From a virus, in the IMG/VR virus record IMGVR_UViG_3300022912_000005, positions 49,598-113,597 of that record: a DNA stretch of 64,000 nucleotides, one strand, 5' to 3'. The notes below the pieces were generated by a model. The model was not told where the DNA came from. It did no database searches and was given only the letters and a program-made list of their open reading frames with translations. Both the position numbers and the translations under genes were made by a program. Positions 52,732-60,906 of the stretch are shown here, piece after piece; position 1 is the first letter of the stretch, and each line of letters starts with the position of its first letter.

Positions 52732-53060
52732 AATCTAAAAAATATTATATCGTAGACGTTGATAATGAAGCAAATATGACTGATATGAGTATGTTGTATG
52801 AAGTATATTATTATAAGAAATTACCATTCCCTACAAATAAGAACACTCCAATATTATACAGTAGTACATGGAGTAGTTGGCAATATGGTTATCGTATAAA
52901 TAAATCAGACATATTTAATAGATCGATGGAATTGGATTCAAAAAAGAAAGCTGAGTTTTTAATAAACGAATTGAAAAAATTACAAGAGAATTTTGGTAAG
53001 AATATTGTTGCAATGTCAAGAGAGGACATTGAACTTAGATTGGTGATAGACGAATTATGA
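52728..53060 (+). CDS. array protein B11
   Basis: 110 aa, the longest member. MKSKKYYIVDVDN, SWQYGYR, LDSKKKAEFLI. The end (RLVIDEL) lacks the canonical E-x-E-L-V-A-x-L-L. Confidence 0.75.
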   Translation: MKSKKYYIVDVDNEANMTDMSMLYEVYYYKKLPFPTNKNTPILYSSTWSSWQYGYRINKSDIFNRSMELDSKKKAEFLINELKKLQENFGKNIVAMSREDIELRLVIDEL

Positions 53061-53320
53061 AATCTGAAAAATATTATATTGTATCTCAATTTATTGGTGA
53101 TGCGTCTGCTATGGGATTTAATGGCGAATTTGATCGTATAGCTTGTTACGTTAATACAACAGCAACTTGGACTGGTAAGCTAAAGGACGCTAAACATTTC
53201 AATTCGAAAGATGAGGCTCAAAAATATTATGATGATGTTATAACAATGCCAGATGGATATATTGATCATATATTAAATACAGATGAAATTGAAGCCCTTA
53301 AAATAGCTGTAGAATTATGA
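53057..53320 (+). CDS. array protein B12
   Basis: 87 aa; MKSEKYYIVSQF, ATWTGKLKDAKHFNSKDEAQKYY, NTDEIEALKIAVEL. Its altered end resembles C20. Confidence 0.82.
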   Translation: MKSEKYYIVSQFIGDASAMGFNGEFDRIACYVNTTATWTGKLKDAKHFNSKDEAQKYYDDVITMPDGYIDHILNTDEIEALKIAVEL

Positions 53321-53568
53321 AATGGTATGTATTCAATACGGGAGAATATGGTGAAGAAGATACTTATCGTGAAATATTTCTACATACTGGCAATGTTAAT
53401 CTTAGTAGTGGATGGAGATGTCTACAATCTGTAATTGATGTGGATGGCATTTATCACTGTGAATTTAAAACAAAAGAAGACGCAATTGAGGCAATGGAAA
53501 ATGCCACAGACAAACTACCAAGTGATATAGTTATTAATGGGTCAGAGTTAATGGTATATGTATTATGA
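53317..53568 (+). CDS. array protein B13
   Basis: 83 aa; MKWYVFNTGEYG, LHTGNVNLSSGWR, FKTKEDAIEAM, NGSELMVYVL. Sister of B15. Confidence 0.85.
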   Translation: MKWYVFNTGEYGEEDTYREIFLHTGNVNLSSGWRCLQSVIDVDGIYHCEFKTKEDAIEAMENATDKLPSDIVINGSELMVYVL

Positions 53569-53801
53569 AATGGTATATTTTATGGAAACATGATGCGAGT
53601 GATATAACAGTTTTCGTTCGCAAAGTTGAAGACTTCAATAAAAGAAATAATCTATATTCAATAACTATGGAAATTGAAGACGCTCTAGTATTTGATACTG
53701 AGAATGATGCTCTTGATAATTTAGAGATAATGTGCGATGATAAAAATACAATTGGATATGAAGTAGTATCTGAAACTAAATTGATTGCTATGATGTTATG
53801 A
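53565..53801 (+). CDS. array protein B14
   Basis: 78 aa; MKWYILWKHDAS, ALVFDTENDALDNL, VVSETKLIAMML. Interposed between the sister genes B13 and B15. Confidence 0.85.
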   Translation: MKWYILWKHDASDITVFVRKVEDFNKRNNLYSITMEIEDALVFDTENDALDNLEIMCDDKNTIGYEVVSETKLIAMML

Positions 53802-54052
53802 AGTGGTATGTAGTTAATTCTGGGCGTTATTTTACTTACAAGGGGAAGCCAAAGATTGAAATACTTGTACACACTTTCAATATTAGGAATGGAACTGAAA
53901 TTGGTTGGCAAGAGATTGAAGATATAGTTGATTTTGATGAGTGTGCTTTTAAAACAAAAGCTGAAGCAACTAATGCTAAAGCAACCAATACATATAAACA
54001 ATCAAGTGATCTTGTCGTTAATGAATATGGATTGGTTGCATTTTTATTATGA
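53798..54052 (+). CDS. array protein B15
   Basis: 84 aa; MKWYVVNSGRYF, LVHTFNIRNGTEIGW, FKTKAEATNAK, VVNEYGLVAFLL. Confidence 0.85.
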   Translation: MKWYVVNSGRYFTYKGKPKIEILVHTFNIRNGTEIGWQEIEDIVDFDECAFKTKAEATNAKATNTYKQSSDLVVNEYGLVAFLL

Positions 54053-54306
54053 AATGTTATATCATATATTACTCACCTACTACGTTAGATATTGTTTCTT
54101 ATAATAATAATAGCGAATATAAGAATGTCTTACAATGGGAAGCATATATAGGGTCAGGAGCTAAACATAGTATTAATCCAAGGCCATATTTATTTAAAAC
54201 CAAAGCTGAAGCTAAATTATGGTATAATGATAGAAGTAAAAATGAAAATAAATTAATGAACGATAAAATCATATCAGAAAAAGAATTAATGTTTTATTTA
54301 TTATGA
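54049..54306 (+). CDS. array protein B16
   Basis: 85 aa; MKCYIIYYSP, YLFKTKAEAKLWY, IISEKELMFYLL. Closes block B. Its start MKC resembles C19. Confidence 0.85.
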   Translation: MKCYIIYYSPTTLDIVSYNNNSEYKNVLQWEAYIGSGAKHSINPRPYLFKTKAEAKLWYNDRSKNENKLMNDKIISEKELMFYLL

Positions 54307-54326
54307 ATGATAATAAAAATGTTTCA

Positions 54327-54364
54327 TTGTATTATGTTTTATTCTTAAATTTAAGTAGTTAAGA
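54327..54364 (+). promoter_or_regulatory. promoter-like region with the conserved leader motif
   Basis: TTGTAT (54327-54332) and, after 17-18 nt, TTTAAGTAGTTAAGA (54350-54364), then AAACAAAGGAA before ATG 54390. Near-match of the element at 51323 and 62192. Confidence 0.5.
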
Positions 54365-54389
54365 AATGACAAAAACAAAGGAAACACAC

Positions 54390-54659
54390 ATGCCAAAATT
54401 ATATCAGATCGAAACAATAAACGATAATGAAGTTATTGAATCAGGTCTTTCAGAAAATGAAGTAGAGTCATTGTTGGAAACACTTGATTTTCAAGGGAAG
54501 TCTGTTCATGATGAATATGTTGTTGTTGAAATGGAATGTGAATCTTGTCATGGTGAGCGTGTTGTTGAATATATTACAAATTGTGGACATACTGGACATG
54601 ACGAACCAATTTATGATATGGTAGACTGCCCAATGTGTTCAAGCATCATTATTGATTAA
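54390..54659 (+). CDS. small zinc-finger protein
   Basis: 89 aa from ATG 54390, chosen because AAAGGAAA is 6-10 nt before it; an in-frame ATG at 54366 has no SD. CESCHGE and CGHTGHDE...CPMCSS supply four Cys and His in a DnaJ-like C-x2-C-x-G arrangement; N-terminal QIETINDNEVIESGLSENEVESLLETLD. Unknown role. Confidence 0.68.
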   Translation: MPKLYQIETINDNEVIESGLSENEVESLLETLDFQGKSVHDEYVVVEMECESCHGERVVEYITNCGHTGHDEPIYDMVDCPMCSSIIID

Positions 54660-54869
54660 ATGAAATTTTATATTATACATGTTAGTGAGAAGTTTGGAAT
54701 ACGATATGCGACTGCACGAATTACATGGTCGCTAGATTTTAGTAAGTCTTTATCATTTCCCACCCGTAAGAAAGCACGAGATTATTACAGTGATAATTTA
54801 ATTAAAATTGATCCATATTTTAAAAGAAAAATCGTAGCTGATGCAGAATTGACAATAATGAAATTATGA
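54660..54869 (+). CDS. array protein C17
   Basis: 69 aa; MKFYIIHVSEK, ITWSLDFSKSLSFPTRKKARDYY, ADAELTIMKL. Starts directly after the zinc-finger gene stop. Confidence 0.84.
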   Translation: MKFYIIHVSEKFGIRYATARITWSLDFSKSLSFPTRKKARDYYSDNLIKIDPYFKRKIVADAELTIMKL

Positions 54870-55147
54870 AATCTGAAAAATATTATGTGATATATCACAA
54901 TAGACCACATGATTTTGTGTATGTGAGATCAGACGCCGCTAAGATACGAGATGATGATTTAACGATTATGACAATTGATCCATTGTGGTCTAATTATTTT
55001 GATTGTGCTAAATCATTCAATTCGTATGATGAAGCATTGAAATGTGCAAATAAATTATATCATAAATCTCAGTTCAGAAGTGGTTATGATTATATGGATG
55101 ATATTCATATATTGACAGAAGAAGAATTGGTGGCGTATGCAATCTAA
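54866..55147 (+). CDS. array protein C18
   Basis: 93 aa; MKSEKYYVIYHN, CAKSFNSYDEALKCA, ILTEEELVAYAI. Ends in TAA followed by a 30-nt gap. Confidence 0.84.
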   Translation: MKSEKYYVIYHNRPHDFVYVRSDAAKIRDDDLTIMTIDPLWSNYFDCAKSFNSYDEALKCANKLYHKSQFRSGYDYMDDIHILTEEELVAYAI

Positions 55148-55177
55148 TTACTAAAAAAATAAATTGGAGAAAGAGTT

Positions 55178-55411
55178 ATGAAATGTTATATATTTAATGA
55201 AAAATTTAAAGCATATCCATATTCTGGATTGGAATATGGATTGTGGTATAATGTGGATGATGTGAAACAAGGAATGATGTGTTCTGGTAATCCAAAGTGC
55301 AGACCATTTAAAACAGCAAAAGATGCAGAAGATGCTATTCAAGAACGATATGGTGAAGTCTCATGGATGTATGTTGTACTGGAATCAAAAATAATTGCAG
55401 ATTTATTGTAG
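55178..55411 (+). CDS. array protein C19
   Basis: 77 aa; MKCYIFNEKF, YPYSGLEYGLWYN, FKTAKDAEDAI, VLESKIIADLL. One of the few with its own SD (GGAGAAAGAG), so a fresh ribosome entry point. Confidence 0.85.
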   Translation: MKCYIFNEKFKAYPYSGLEYGLWYNVDDVKQGMMCSGNPKCRPFKTAKDAEDAIQERYGEVSWMYVVLESKIIADLL

Positions 55412-55415
55412 AGAT

Positions 55416-55640
55416 ATGGGATATTATGTGATAGCATATTCATTAACTTTAACTAATATGTGGTATAAAACAACACCAGAATATAACTATTGGACATTTA
55501 ATAAATCTCAAGCACTGGTATATAATACATCAACTCAAGCTGAATATGTTAAATCACAGAATACATTAACTAAAGACTATGGGATACAAGTTGTGCGTGA
55601 GCAAGAACTTGAAACGTTCAAAGTTATGATTGAATTGTGA
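55416..55640 (+). CDS. array protein C20
   Basis: 74 aa; MGYYVIAYSLT, YWTFNKSQALVYNTSTQAEYV, REQELETFKVMIEL. The start at MGYY follows the C19 stop by 4 nt. Confidence 0.82.
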   Translation: MGYYVIAYSLTLTNMWYKTTPEYNYWTFNKSQALVYNTSTQAEYVKSQNTLTKDYGIQVVREQELETFKVMIEL

Positions 55641-55876
55641 TGAAGCATTATGTAGTATCAATGAGTGGTAATCATTTACGATTTTATGTTACTAAAAAGA
55701 TTGATAATAATAAATTAATTTGGATAGGTGGCTCAAATTTAAAAGACACCTCAATTCATCCATTTAAGACTAGAGAGGATGCTGTCAAGTGGTATAAATA
55801 TTGTGATGTTAATACTAAAGAGGATAAATACGATAAAGTTGTATCAGATGCAGAATTGATGGTTATATTGTTATGA
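55640..55876 (+). CDS. array protein C21
   Basis: 78 aa; MKHYVVSMSGN, HPFKTREDAVKWY, VVSDAELMVILL. Junction is TGATG (one-base overlap). Confidence 0.85.
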   Translation: MKHYVVSMSGNHLRFYVTKKIDNNKLIWIGGSNLKDTSIHPFKTREDAVKWYKYCDVNTKEDKYDKVVSDAELMVILL

Positions 55877-56103
55877 AATATTATATTATATGCACAGACG
55901 ATGCTAATAGTGATGTTGTTACGTATATTGAAGATACAACACATAGTAGGTATTCGTCTTCATTTTTAACTAACGATGTATCAAAAGCTGTGGTATTTAA
56001 TAATGAGAAATCAGCTATAGATTATATGCAAGCTGGGTTATTTGCCACATCAACATGTGATATTATTATATCAGAAAAAGAATTGATTGCAAGGTTATTA
56101 TGA
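55873..56103 (+). CDS. array protein C22
   Basis: 76 aa; MKYYIICTDDANS, FLTNDVSKAVVFNNEKSAIDYM, IISEKELIARLL. Confidence 0.86.
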   Translation: MKYYIICTDDANSDVVTYIEDTTHSRYSSSFLTNDVSKAVVFNNEKSAIDYMQAGLFATSTCDIIISEKELIARLL

Positions 56104-56366
56104 AATATTATGTAGTTGATAAAAGTGACCGTGAAGATTTACCATTCATGAGCAATAGTTTTGAAATGTGTACGGATGGTAAAGATCAATTTGATTGGTT
56201 TGGAAATGATAACATTGAACTGGTTGTACCATTTAATTCACATGAAGATGCTTTGAGGAATGTAGTTAAAGAGAAAATAAGACTAGCAAAATATTATGAA
56301 ATTACTCCTTATGAACTTGATATTGAAATACTAACAGAAAATGAATTTGTGGCATATTTGATATGA
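56100..56366 (+). CDS. array protein C23
   Basis: 88 aa; MKYYVVDKSDRE, VVPFNSHEDALRNV, ILTENEFVAYLI. Acidic middle. Confidence 0.86.
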   Translation: MKYYVVDKSDREDLPFMSNSFEMCTDGKDQFDWFGNDNIELVVPFNSHEDALRNVVKEKIRLAKYYEITPYELDIEILTENEFVAYLI

Positions 56367-56581
56367 CGAAAAAGAAAAAACTCTATTATTATCTATATGA
56401 TCCAGATGATACTCGATATACATATGGTGGTATTGATGAAGAGTGGGATGATAAATTATCATTGATAACACCATTTGATTCTTATGAAGATGCTGAAGAA
56501 GAACAGGTGAGTTGGTCAGAATGTCCAAATATGACAATAGAGTCAATGACAGAAGCAGAATATATAGCACTTATATTATGA
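56363..56581 (+). CDS. array protein C24
   Basis: 72 aa; basic start MTKKKKLYYYLYDPDD, YTYGGIDEEW, ITPFDSYEDAEEEQ, MTEAEYIALIL. Confidence 0.85.
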   Translation: MTKKKKLYYYLYDPDDTRYTYGGIDEEWDDKLSLITPFDSYEDAEEEQVSWSECPNMTIESMTEAEYIALIL

Positions 56582-56592
56582 AATATATATGA
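56578..56592 (+). other. four-codon minigene at a C24/C25 junction
   Basis: ATG AAA TAT ATA TGA overlaps the C24 stop (ATGA) and its own stop overlaps the C25 start (ATGA). It copies the usual gene start and looks like a tandem slip of the junction; it would pass a re-initiating ribosome on. Confidence 0.5.
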
Positions 56593-56813
56593 AATATTAT
56601 ATTGTAAATACACGTAAATTTTTAATAACAAATGGAAGTGATAAGCGAGGTTATGCTTGGTCAACAGATATATCACTAGCCAAAGTATTTAAAACTAAGA
56701 AGAGTGCAGAAGATGCTATGCGCATTCTTAGTACATGGTGGAATTTAACTTTTGATGATCAGGACCACAATTATATACAAACTGAAGCAGAAGTGGTGGC
56801 AATGATATTATGA
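56589..56813 (+). CDS. array protein C25
   Basis: 74 aa; MKYYIVNTRKF, WSTDISLAKVFKTKKSAEDAM, IQTEAEVVAMIL. Preceded by a four-codon minigene at 56578. Confidence 0.86.
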   Translation: MKYYIVNTRKFLITNGSDKRGYAWSTDISLAKVFKTKKSAEDAMRILSTWWNLTFDDQDHNYIQTEAEVVAMIL

Positions 56814-57076
56814 AATATTATATATATAATACGACAAATATGAGACATCGATATCAAGGAATATCAGACTGGTGGTGCGAAATACCTGTAGATGGATACG
56901 ACTCATTAACTAGGGAAATGATCATTGAGGAAAATACACATATCATACCATTCAATTCAAAAGGGGATGCACAAAAGAGGTTGGATCAATTAATAAAAAG
57001 TAATAGATATGGACGACAATTTACTGAAGATTGCATTGTAGTATCAGAAAATGAATTAGTGGTTTATATGTTATGA
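56810..57076 (+). CDS. array protein C26
   Basis: 88 aa; MKYYIYNTTNM, YQGISDWWCEI, IIPFNSKGDAQKRL, VVSENELVVYML. Confidence 0.86.
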   Translation: MKYYIYNTTNMRHRYQGISDWWCEIPVDGYDSLTREMIIEENTHIIPFNSKGDAQKRLDQLIKSNRYGRQFTEDCIVVSENELVVYML

Positions 57077-57273
57077 AATATTATCTATTTGATACGGATG
57101 AAACGTATCATCAATATTGTGGAAAAAACAATAGCTGGTCTGGTATGTTTTCAGAAGTAATTCCATTTGATTCATATGAAGATGCAAAAAAATGTTATGA
57201 TGATGAAACGTGGATGGAGTTTGAAGATATAATAATAATATCAGAACACGAATTAGTGGCGAGAATGTTATGA
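57073..57273 (+). CDS. array protein C27
   Basis: 66 aa, among the most compact; MKYYLFDTDETYHQYCG, VIPFDSYEDAKKCY, IISEHELVARML. Close to the minimal core of the family. Confidence 0.86.
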   Translation: MKYYLFDTDETYHQYCGKNNSWSGMFSEVIPFDSYEDAKKCYDDETWMEFEDIIIISEHELVARML

Positions 57274-57521
57274 CTAAATATTATTTAATAGCAATAGATA
57301 AAACAGATATAGATATGATATATGTATATACATCAGATATCGATGGTTATGTAAAATGGAGAAATTGGGCAATGTTAGAACATATTGATAAGGTAAATAC
57401 TGATGTGCCATTACAAACTCTTAAAAAAAGATATAATAAACGAGGCATACATAAATTAAATAGAACTCAGTATAATTTTGAAATAATGACAGAGGTTGAA
57501 TTAGTGGCACTACTATTATGA
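57270..57521 (+). CDS. array protein C28
   Basis: 83 aa; MTKYYLIAIDKTD, VKWRNW, LQTLKKRYNKRG, IMTEVELVALLL. Sister of C42: both replace the F-S-x-x-x-A motif by a basic L-K-K helix. Confidence 0.85.
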   Translation: MTKYYLIAIDKTDIDMIYVYTSDIDGYVKWRNWAMLEHIDKVNTDVPLQTLKKRYNKRGIHKLNRTQYNFEIMTEVELVALLL

Positions 57522-57772
57522 AGTACTATATAGTGGGAATTGCTGATGTGGTTGAACATACACGATATGCAGTGGATGGTGGTATGGTAACTGGAGAATC
57601 AAAGTTTGGTGAATATAGGGGGTATAATGAATCATATGATGTTAAAAAATGTACTTCATTCAATTCATATGATGATGCACTTAATGCTATGACCACACCT
57701 TGTGATAATCCAGACTTTTGGAATGGTATGAAAATAGTATCAGAAACTGAACTAGTGGCACTACTATTATGA
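57518..57772 (+). CDS. array protein C29
   Basis: 84 aa; MKYYIVGIADVVEHTRY, TSFNSYDDALNAM, IVSETELVALLL. A Trp-Asn patch (FWNGMKI) before the end as in A3/A4. Confidence 0.86.
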   Translation: MKYYIVGIADVVEHTRYAVDGGMVTGESKFGEYRGYNESYDVKKCTSFNSYDDALNAMTTPCDNPDFWNGMKIVSETELVALLL

Positions 57773-57981
57773 AGTACTATGTATTATCAATATCTAAAAA
57801 ATACCATGATATACTATATTGGTATGATAATAAACCCGTTAGACGATGGTTTACTTCAAAAAGAGAAGCTATTATTTATTTAAATTTACTTAATAAAAAA
57901 GAACCAATACATGATGATTGGTATCGGGTTATATATGATGAAAATGAACTTAATGTATTATTGGTTGCTAAAGCATTATGA
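57769..57981 (+). CDS. array protein C30
   Basis: 70 aa; MKYYVLSISKKYH, RRWFTSKREAIIYL; the end DENELNVLLVAKAL is longer than usual. Confidence 0.84.
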   Translation: MKYYVLSISKKYHDILYWYDNKPVRRWFTSKREAIIYLNLLNKKEPIHDDWYRVIYDENELNVLLVAKAL

Positions 57982-58190
57982 AACGTTATTATATATATGA
58001 TCCAAATGATCCAACTGAATTTATTTTTACTAGAGAAGGGTGGTCTACACGTGTATCGGATGCAAATCCATTTACTTCATATAAAGAAGCTAAAGATAAA
58101 TTAGATGAATTTACATCATCATCATATAGTTTTATAATAGAAGACCTTATTGTTGTAAATGAAAATGAATTAGTGGTATATTTACTATGA
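57978..58190 (+). CDS. array protein C31
   Basis: 70 aa; MKRYYIYDPNDPTEF, GWSTRVSDANPFTSYKEAKDKL, VVNENELVVYLL. Confidence 0.86.
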   Translation: MKRYYIYDPNDPTEFIFTREGWSTRVSDANPFTSYKEAKDKLDEFTSSSYSFIIEDLIVVNENELVVYLL

Positions 58191-58441
58191 TGAAATATTA
58201 TATATATGATCAACTAGATACTTATAAACCATATAGAGGAGTTAGTGATCAATGGATGACTGATGCTCAACAACTTAGTCCTGATGATAGAAAACATCTA
58301 CATATTGTTGAACATAAAGATATAATACCATTCAAATCAAGAGAATCAGCCAGTTTAGAACTTGCTATGTTAAAAGATCGTAGGTGGCATAAACGTTGCA
58401 TGGTAGTATCAGAACAAGAACTAATAATAAAAATGTTATGA
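58187..58441 (+). CDS. array protein C32
   Basis: 84 aa (or 83 from the second Met at 58190); MKYYIYDQLDTYKPYRGVSDQW, IIPFKSRESASLEL, VVSEQELIIKML. Sister of C33. Confidence 0.86.
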   Translation: MMKYYIYDQLDTYKPYRGVSDQWMTDAQQLSPDDRKHLHIVEHKDIIPFKSRESASLELAMLKDRRWHKRCMVVSEQELIIKML

Positions 58442-58460
58442 AATGAAATGAAATGAAATG
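58438..58460 (+). other. start-codon ladder: five ATGAA repeats at the C32/C33 junction
   Basis: ATG occurs at 58438, 58443, 58448, 58453 and 58458. The first four each read ATG AAA TGA, and each stop overlaps the next ATG. Only the last opens C33. A pentanucleotide slip of the ATGAA start. Confidence 0.6.
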
Positions 58461-58661
58461 AAATACTATATATACGATCCAATTGATAAAATACAACCAT
58501 ATAGAGGATATAATAAATGGGTTAATAGTACTACAACTTTAGAAGAATTAATTCCATATGAATCATATGATCAAGCTAAAAACGTTTTATTTGCTATAGA
58601 GCCACGTGATTCTACATGGAAAATAGTAACAGAAGAAGAACTAATAGCATTAATGTTATGA
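58458..58661 (+). CDS. array protein C33
   Basis: 67 aa; MKYYIYDPIDKIQPYRGYNKW, LIPYESYDQAKNVL, IVTEEELIALML. Confidence 0.86.
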   Translation: MKYYIYDPIDKIQPYRGYNKWVNSTTTLEELIPYESYDQAKNVLFAIEPRDSTWKIVTEEELIALML

Positions 58662-58672
58662 GATACATATGA
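58658..58672 (+). other. four-codon minigene at the C33/C34 junction
   Basis: ATG AGA TAC ATA TGA, with its start overlapping the C33 stop and its stop overlapping the C34 ATG at 58669; same design as 56578-56592. Confidence 0.5.
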
Positions 58673-58866
58673 AATATTATATATTAGATAAACACCAAAG
58701 ATATTTAGATATAAATCAATATAGTTGGACATGGACAACTCGTATAGAATGTGCAAAGATATTTAATACTAGAGAAGAAGCTGAGCATTATGATATACAT
58801 CACATTCATGGATATCCTAATACTAAAGTAGTATCAGACGCAGAATTGGTAGCAATGTTAATATGA
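58669..58866 (+). CDS. array protein C34
   Basis: 65 aa; MKYYILDKHQRY, WTTRIECAKIFNTREEAEHYD, VVSDAELVAMLI. Confidence 0.86.
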   Translation: MKYYILDKHQRYLDINQYSWTWTTRIECAKIFNTREEAEHYDIHHIHGYPNTKVVSDAELVAMLI

Positions 58867-59159
58867 AGAATACTAATATGAATGATATGAATGATGATGG
58901 AAATATTATCAGGTATGTTATACTAATGAATAATCCTACGCTTAATTATATACTTGGTACTACACAAAATAAATCAAGTATAGTTGAATATACGTATGTA
59001 AATAAGATGGGTCAAACTAAAATTAATATCACTAATGATTGTATATATACATCAGAGTATGAAGCTCAACAAGTAATTGAAGAACATTTACCATATACAT
59101 ATCGAGAAGGTTTATTGGAAATCGTTAACATGAAACATCTTGTGGCTTATCTATTATGA
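58863..59159 (+). CDS. array protein C35
   Basis: 98 aa with a polar N-terminal extension (KNTNMNDMNDDGN) before IIRYVILMNNP; IYTSEYEAQQVI; the end MKHLVAYLL lacks the E-x-E. Divergent. Confidence 0.8.
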   Translation: MKNTNMNDMNDDGNIIRYVILMNNPTLNYILGTTQNKSSIVEYTYVNKMGQTKINITNDCIYTSEYEAQQVIEEHLPYTYREGLLEIVNMKHLVAYLL

Positions 59160-59392
59160 AATATTACGTAGTAGAAATAATTAACAATAGATTAGAATAT
59201 TATATACACTATAATGGCAATAATAAAGGTAATATATGGATGGATTTAGAACATGAAGATGAATATCCAATACATGCATTTAACTCATATGAAGAAGCTA
59301 AAGAATATTATGATAATAGTGAAGATATATATAAAGCAAGCGGAACAGATAAAATTATAAATGAAAATGAATTAATAGCATATCTCTTATGA
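59156..59392 (+). CDS. array protein C36
   Basis: 78 aa; MKYYVVEIINN, IHAFNSYEEAKEYY, IINENELIAYLL. Confidence 0.86.
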   Translation: MKYYVVEIINNRLEYYIHYNGNNKGNIWMDLEHEDEYPIHAFNSYEEAKEYYDNSEDIYKASGTDKIINENELIAYLL

Positions 59393-59610
59393 AATATTAT
59401 ATAGTATTTTGTGCATTATATAAACACCTAATAAACGGTGATAATATGGACTGGTATGTGTGGCAAAATGCACATCATAATCCAGAAGTATTCAACTCTA
59501 AAGAGGACGCACTTATGTACATTAATATGTTTGATTATTTAAAGCAACATTATGCTAGTGGTAAAATGAAGATAGTAGATGAAAATGTAGTAGTAGCATA
59601 TATGTTATGA
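59389..59610 (+). CDS. array protein C37
   Basis: 73 aa; MKYYIVFCALYKH, DWYVWQN, VFNSKEDALMYI, VDENVVVAYML. Confidence 0.86.
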   Translation: MKYYIVFCALYKHLINGDNMDWYVWQNAHHNPEVFNSKEDALMYINMFDYLKQHYASGKMKIVDENVVVAYML

Positions 59611-59825
59611 AATATTATATAATAGCATATACAGATTATAAAAAATATATACATTTTAAAGGTAAACCAACTTATGGATATTGGACTAGAAATTTAGATC
59701 ATGCTGAAACATATAAAACAAGACAAATTGGAGAAGATATCATTAAATTTCAACGGAAAAGAATGTTAACAACATATACAATTAAAGTATTATCAGAAAA
59801 CGAACTAATACCATATCTCTTATGA
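59607..59825 (+). CDS. array protein C38
   Basis: 72 aa; MKYYIIAYTDYKKY, YWTRNLDHAETYKTRQIGEDII (A and F replaced), VLSENELIPYLL. Confidence 0.86.
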   Translation: MKYYIIAYTDYKKYIHFKGKPTYGYWTRNLDHAETYKTRQIGEDIIKFQRKRMLTTYTIKVLSENELIPYLL

Positions 59826-60046
59826 AATATTATTATATAATTCAATGTACTAATAGAGACGATACTAATTGTAATAAATATGCGGCCACTAACGAGTCTG
59901 ATGATACATATACTACAAATTATAATCATATGTTAATATTTGATTCTCGTAAATTAGCTAAACAAGATATAAAAGAATATGGTGATGAAACTATTGAAAG
60001 AGTTAGTAGAATATCAGAAGCAGAACTAATGACATATCTATTATGA
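59822..60046 (+). CDS. array protein C39
   Basis: 74 aa; MKYYYIIQCTNRDD, TTNYNHMLIFDSRKLAKQDI, RISEAELMTYLL. Very polar loop. Confidence 0.85.
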   Translation: MKYYYIIQCTNRDDTNCNKYAATNESDDTYTTNYNHMLIFDSRKLAKQDIKEYGDETIERVSRISEAELMTYLL

Positions 60047-60255
60047 AACATATGAAATATTATCTATATGATTCAACAGCTCCCAATTATATATATGGTG
60101 GAATAAATAATCATTGGAGTAGTGAGGTATCAAATGTAACCCCATATGATACTTATGGTGAAGCATTATATACTTATAATAGATATTGGAATACTGATAA
60201 GTATAAACATATAAAAATAGTAACAGAGAATGAACTAGTAGCATATCTATTATGA
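60043..60255 (+). CDS. array protein C40
   Basis: 70 aa; MKHMKYYLYDSTAPNYIYGG, HWSSEVSNVTPYDTYGEALYTY, IVTENELVAYLL. The start is duplicated in frame (MKHMKYY), as in C45. Confidence 0.86.
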   Translation: MKHMKYYLYDSTAPNYIYGGINNHWSSEVSNVTPYDTYGEALYTYNRYWNTDKYKHIKIVTENELVAYLL

Positions 60256-60437
60256 GATATTACGTATGGCATATTAAAACAAATGAATTATATCATGTCC
60301 TTGAAAATAATATATATCTATCAAGAGAAGAAGCTATGGTAGGTGTTACAAATTATATGGCTGACTGGAGAACAATTATATCAGTAGATGATGTAATAAT
60401 ATTAAATGAAAATGAATACATAGCTTATATATTATGA
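60252..60437 (+). CDS. array protein C41
   Basis: 61 aa, the shortest; MRYYVWHIKTN, IYLSREEAMVGV, ILNENEYIAYIL. Shows that the aromatic W loop can be lost. Confidence 0.84.
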   Translation: MRYYVWHIKTNELYHVLENNIYLSREEAMVGVTNYMADWRTIISVDDVIILNENEYIAYIL

Positions 60438-60694
60438 AAGAAAATCACAAATATTATTTAATAGCAACCGATAAACAGTCTGAAGTGGTATACGTATATT
60501 ACATTAACAATACTCGTACTTACAGCAGTACCAATTGGATAAATATAAAAACTATTAATGAAAGTAAAATCATAACTGAAAATGAGATATCATTGAGTGA
60601 TCTCAAAAAAGAATTAAAATCACAAAAACATAATCTAAACTCATTTAATTTTAAAATAATAACAGAGAATGAACTAATAGCCTATATATTATGA
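60434..60694 (+). CDS. array protein C42
   Basis: 86 aa; MKENHKYYLIATDKQ, STNWINIKTI, LSDLKKELKSQKHN, IITENELIAYIL. Sister of C28, 3 kb away. Confidence 0.85.
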   Translation: MKENHKYYLIATDKQSEVVYVYYINNTRTYSSTNWINIKTINESKIITENEISLSDLKKELKSQKHNLNSFNFKIITENELIAYIL

Positions 60695-60906
60695 AATATT
60701 ATATATTAGATAAAAGAGATGATGAATATGTACATAAAAATCGTGGTACACTAGGAACTCCAGGAAACAGGTGGACAACAAATATAATCAATGCTATAAC
60801 ATTTAATAATAAAGTAGATGCAACTGAATATTATCATACAGTATTATTTACAAGTAAATATTATAGAGTAGTATCAGAAACAGAACTAATAGCACGTTTA
60901 TTATGA
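60691..60906 (+). CDS. array protein C43
   Basis: 71 aa; MKYYILDKRDDEY, RWTTNIINAITFNNKVDATEYY, VVSETELIARLL. Confidence 0.86.
   Translation: MKYYILDKRDDEYVHKNRGTLGTPGNRWTTNIINAITFNNKVDATEYYHTVLFTSKYYRVVSETELIARLL

Larger units (their letters stand above)
52435..54306 (+). repeat. array block B: seven tandem small paralogous genes
   Basis: Same family as block A, again joined by ATGA at all six internal junctions. Subgroup with N-end MKWY (three genes) is found only here. Confidence 0.9.
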
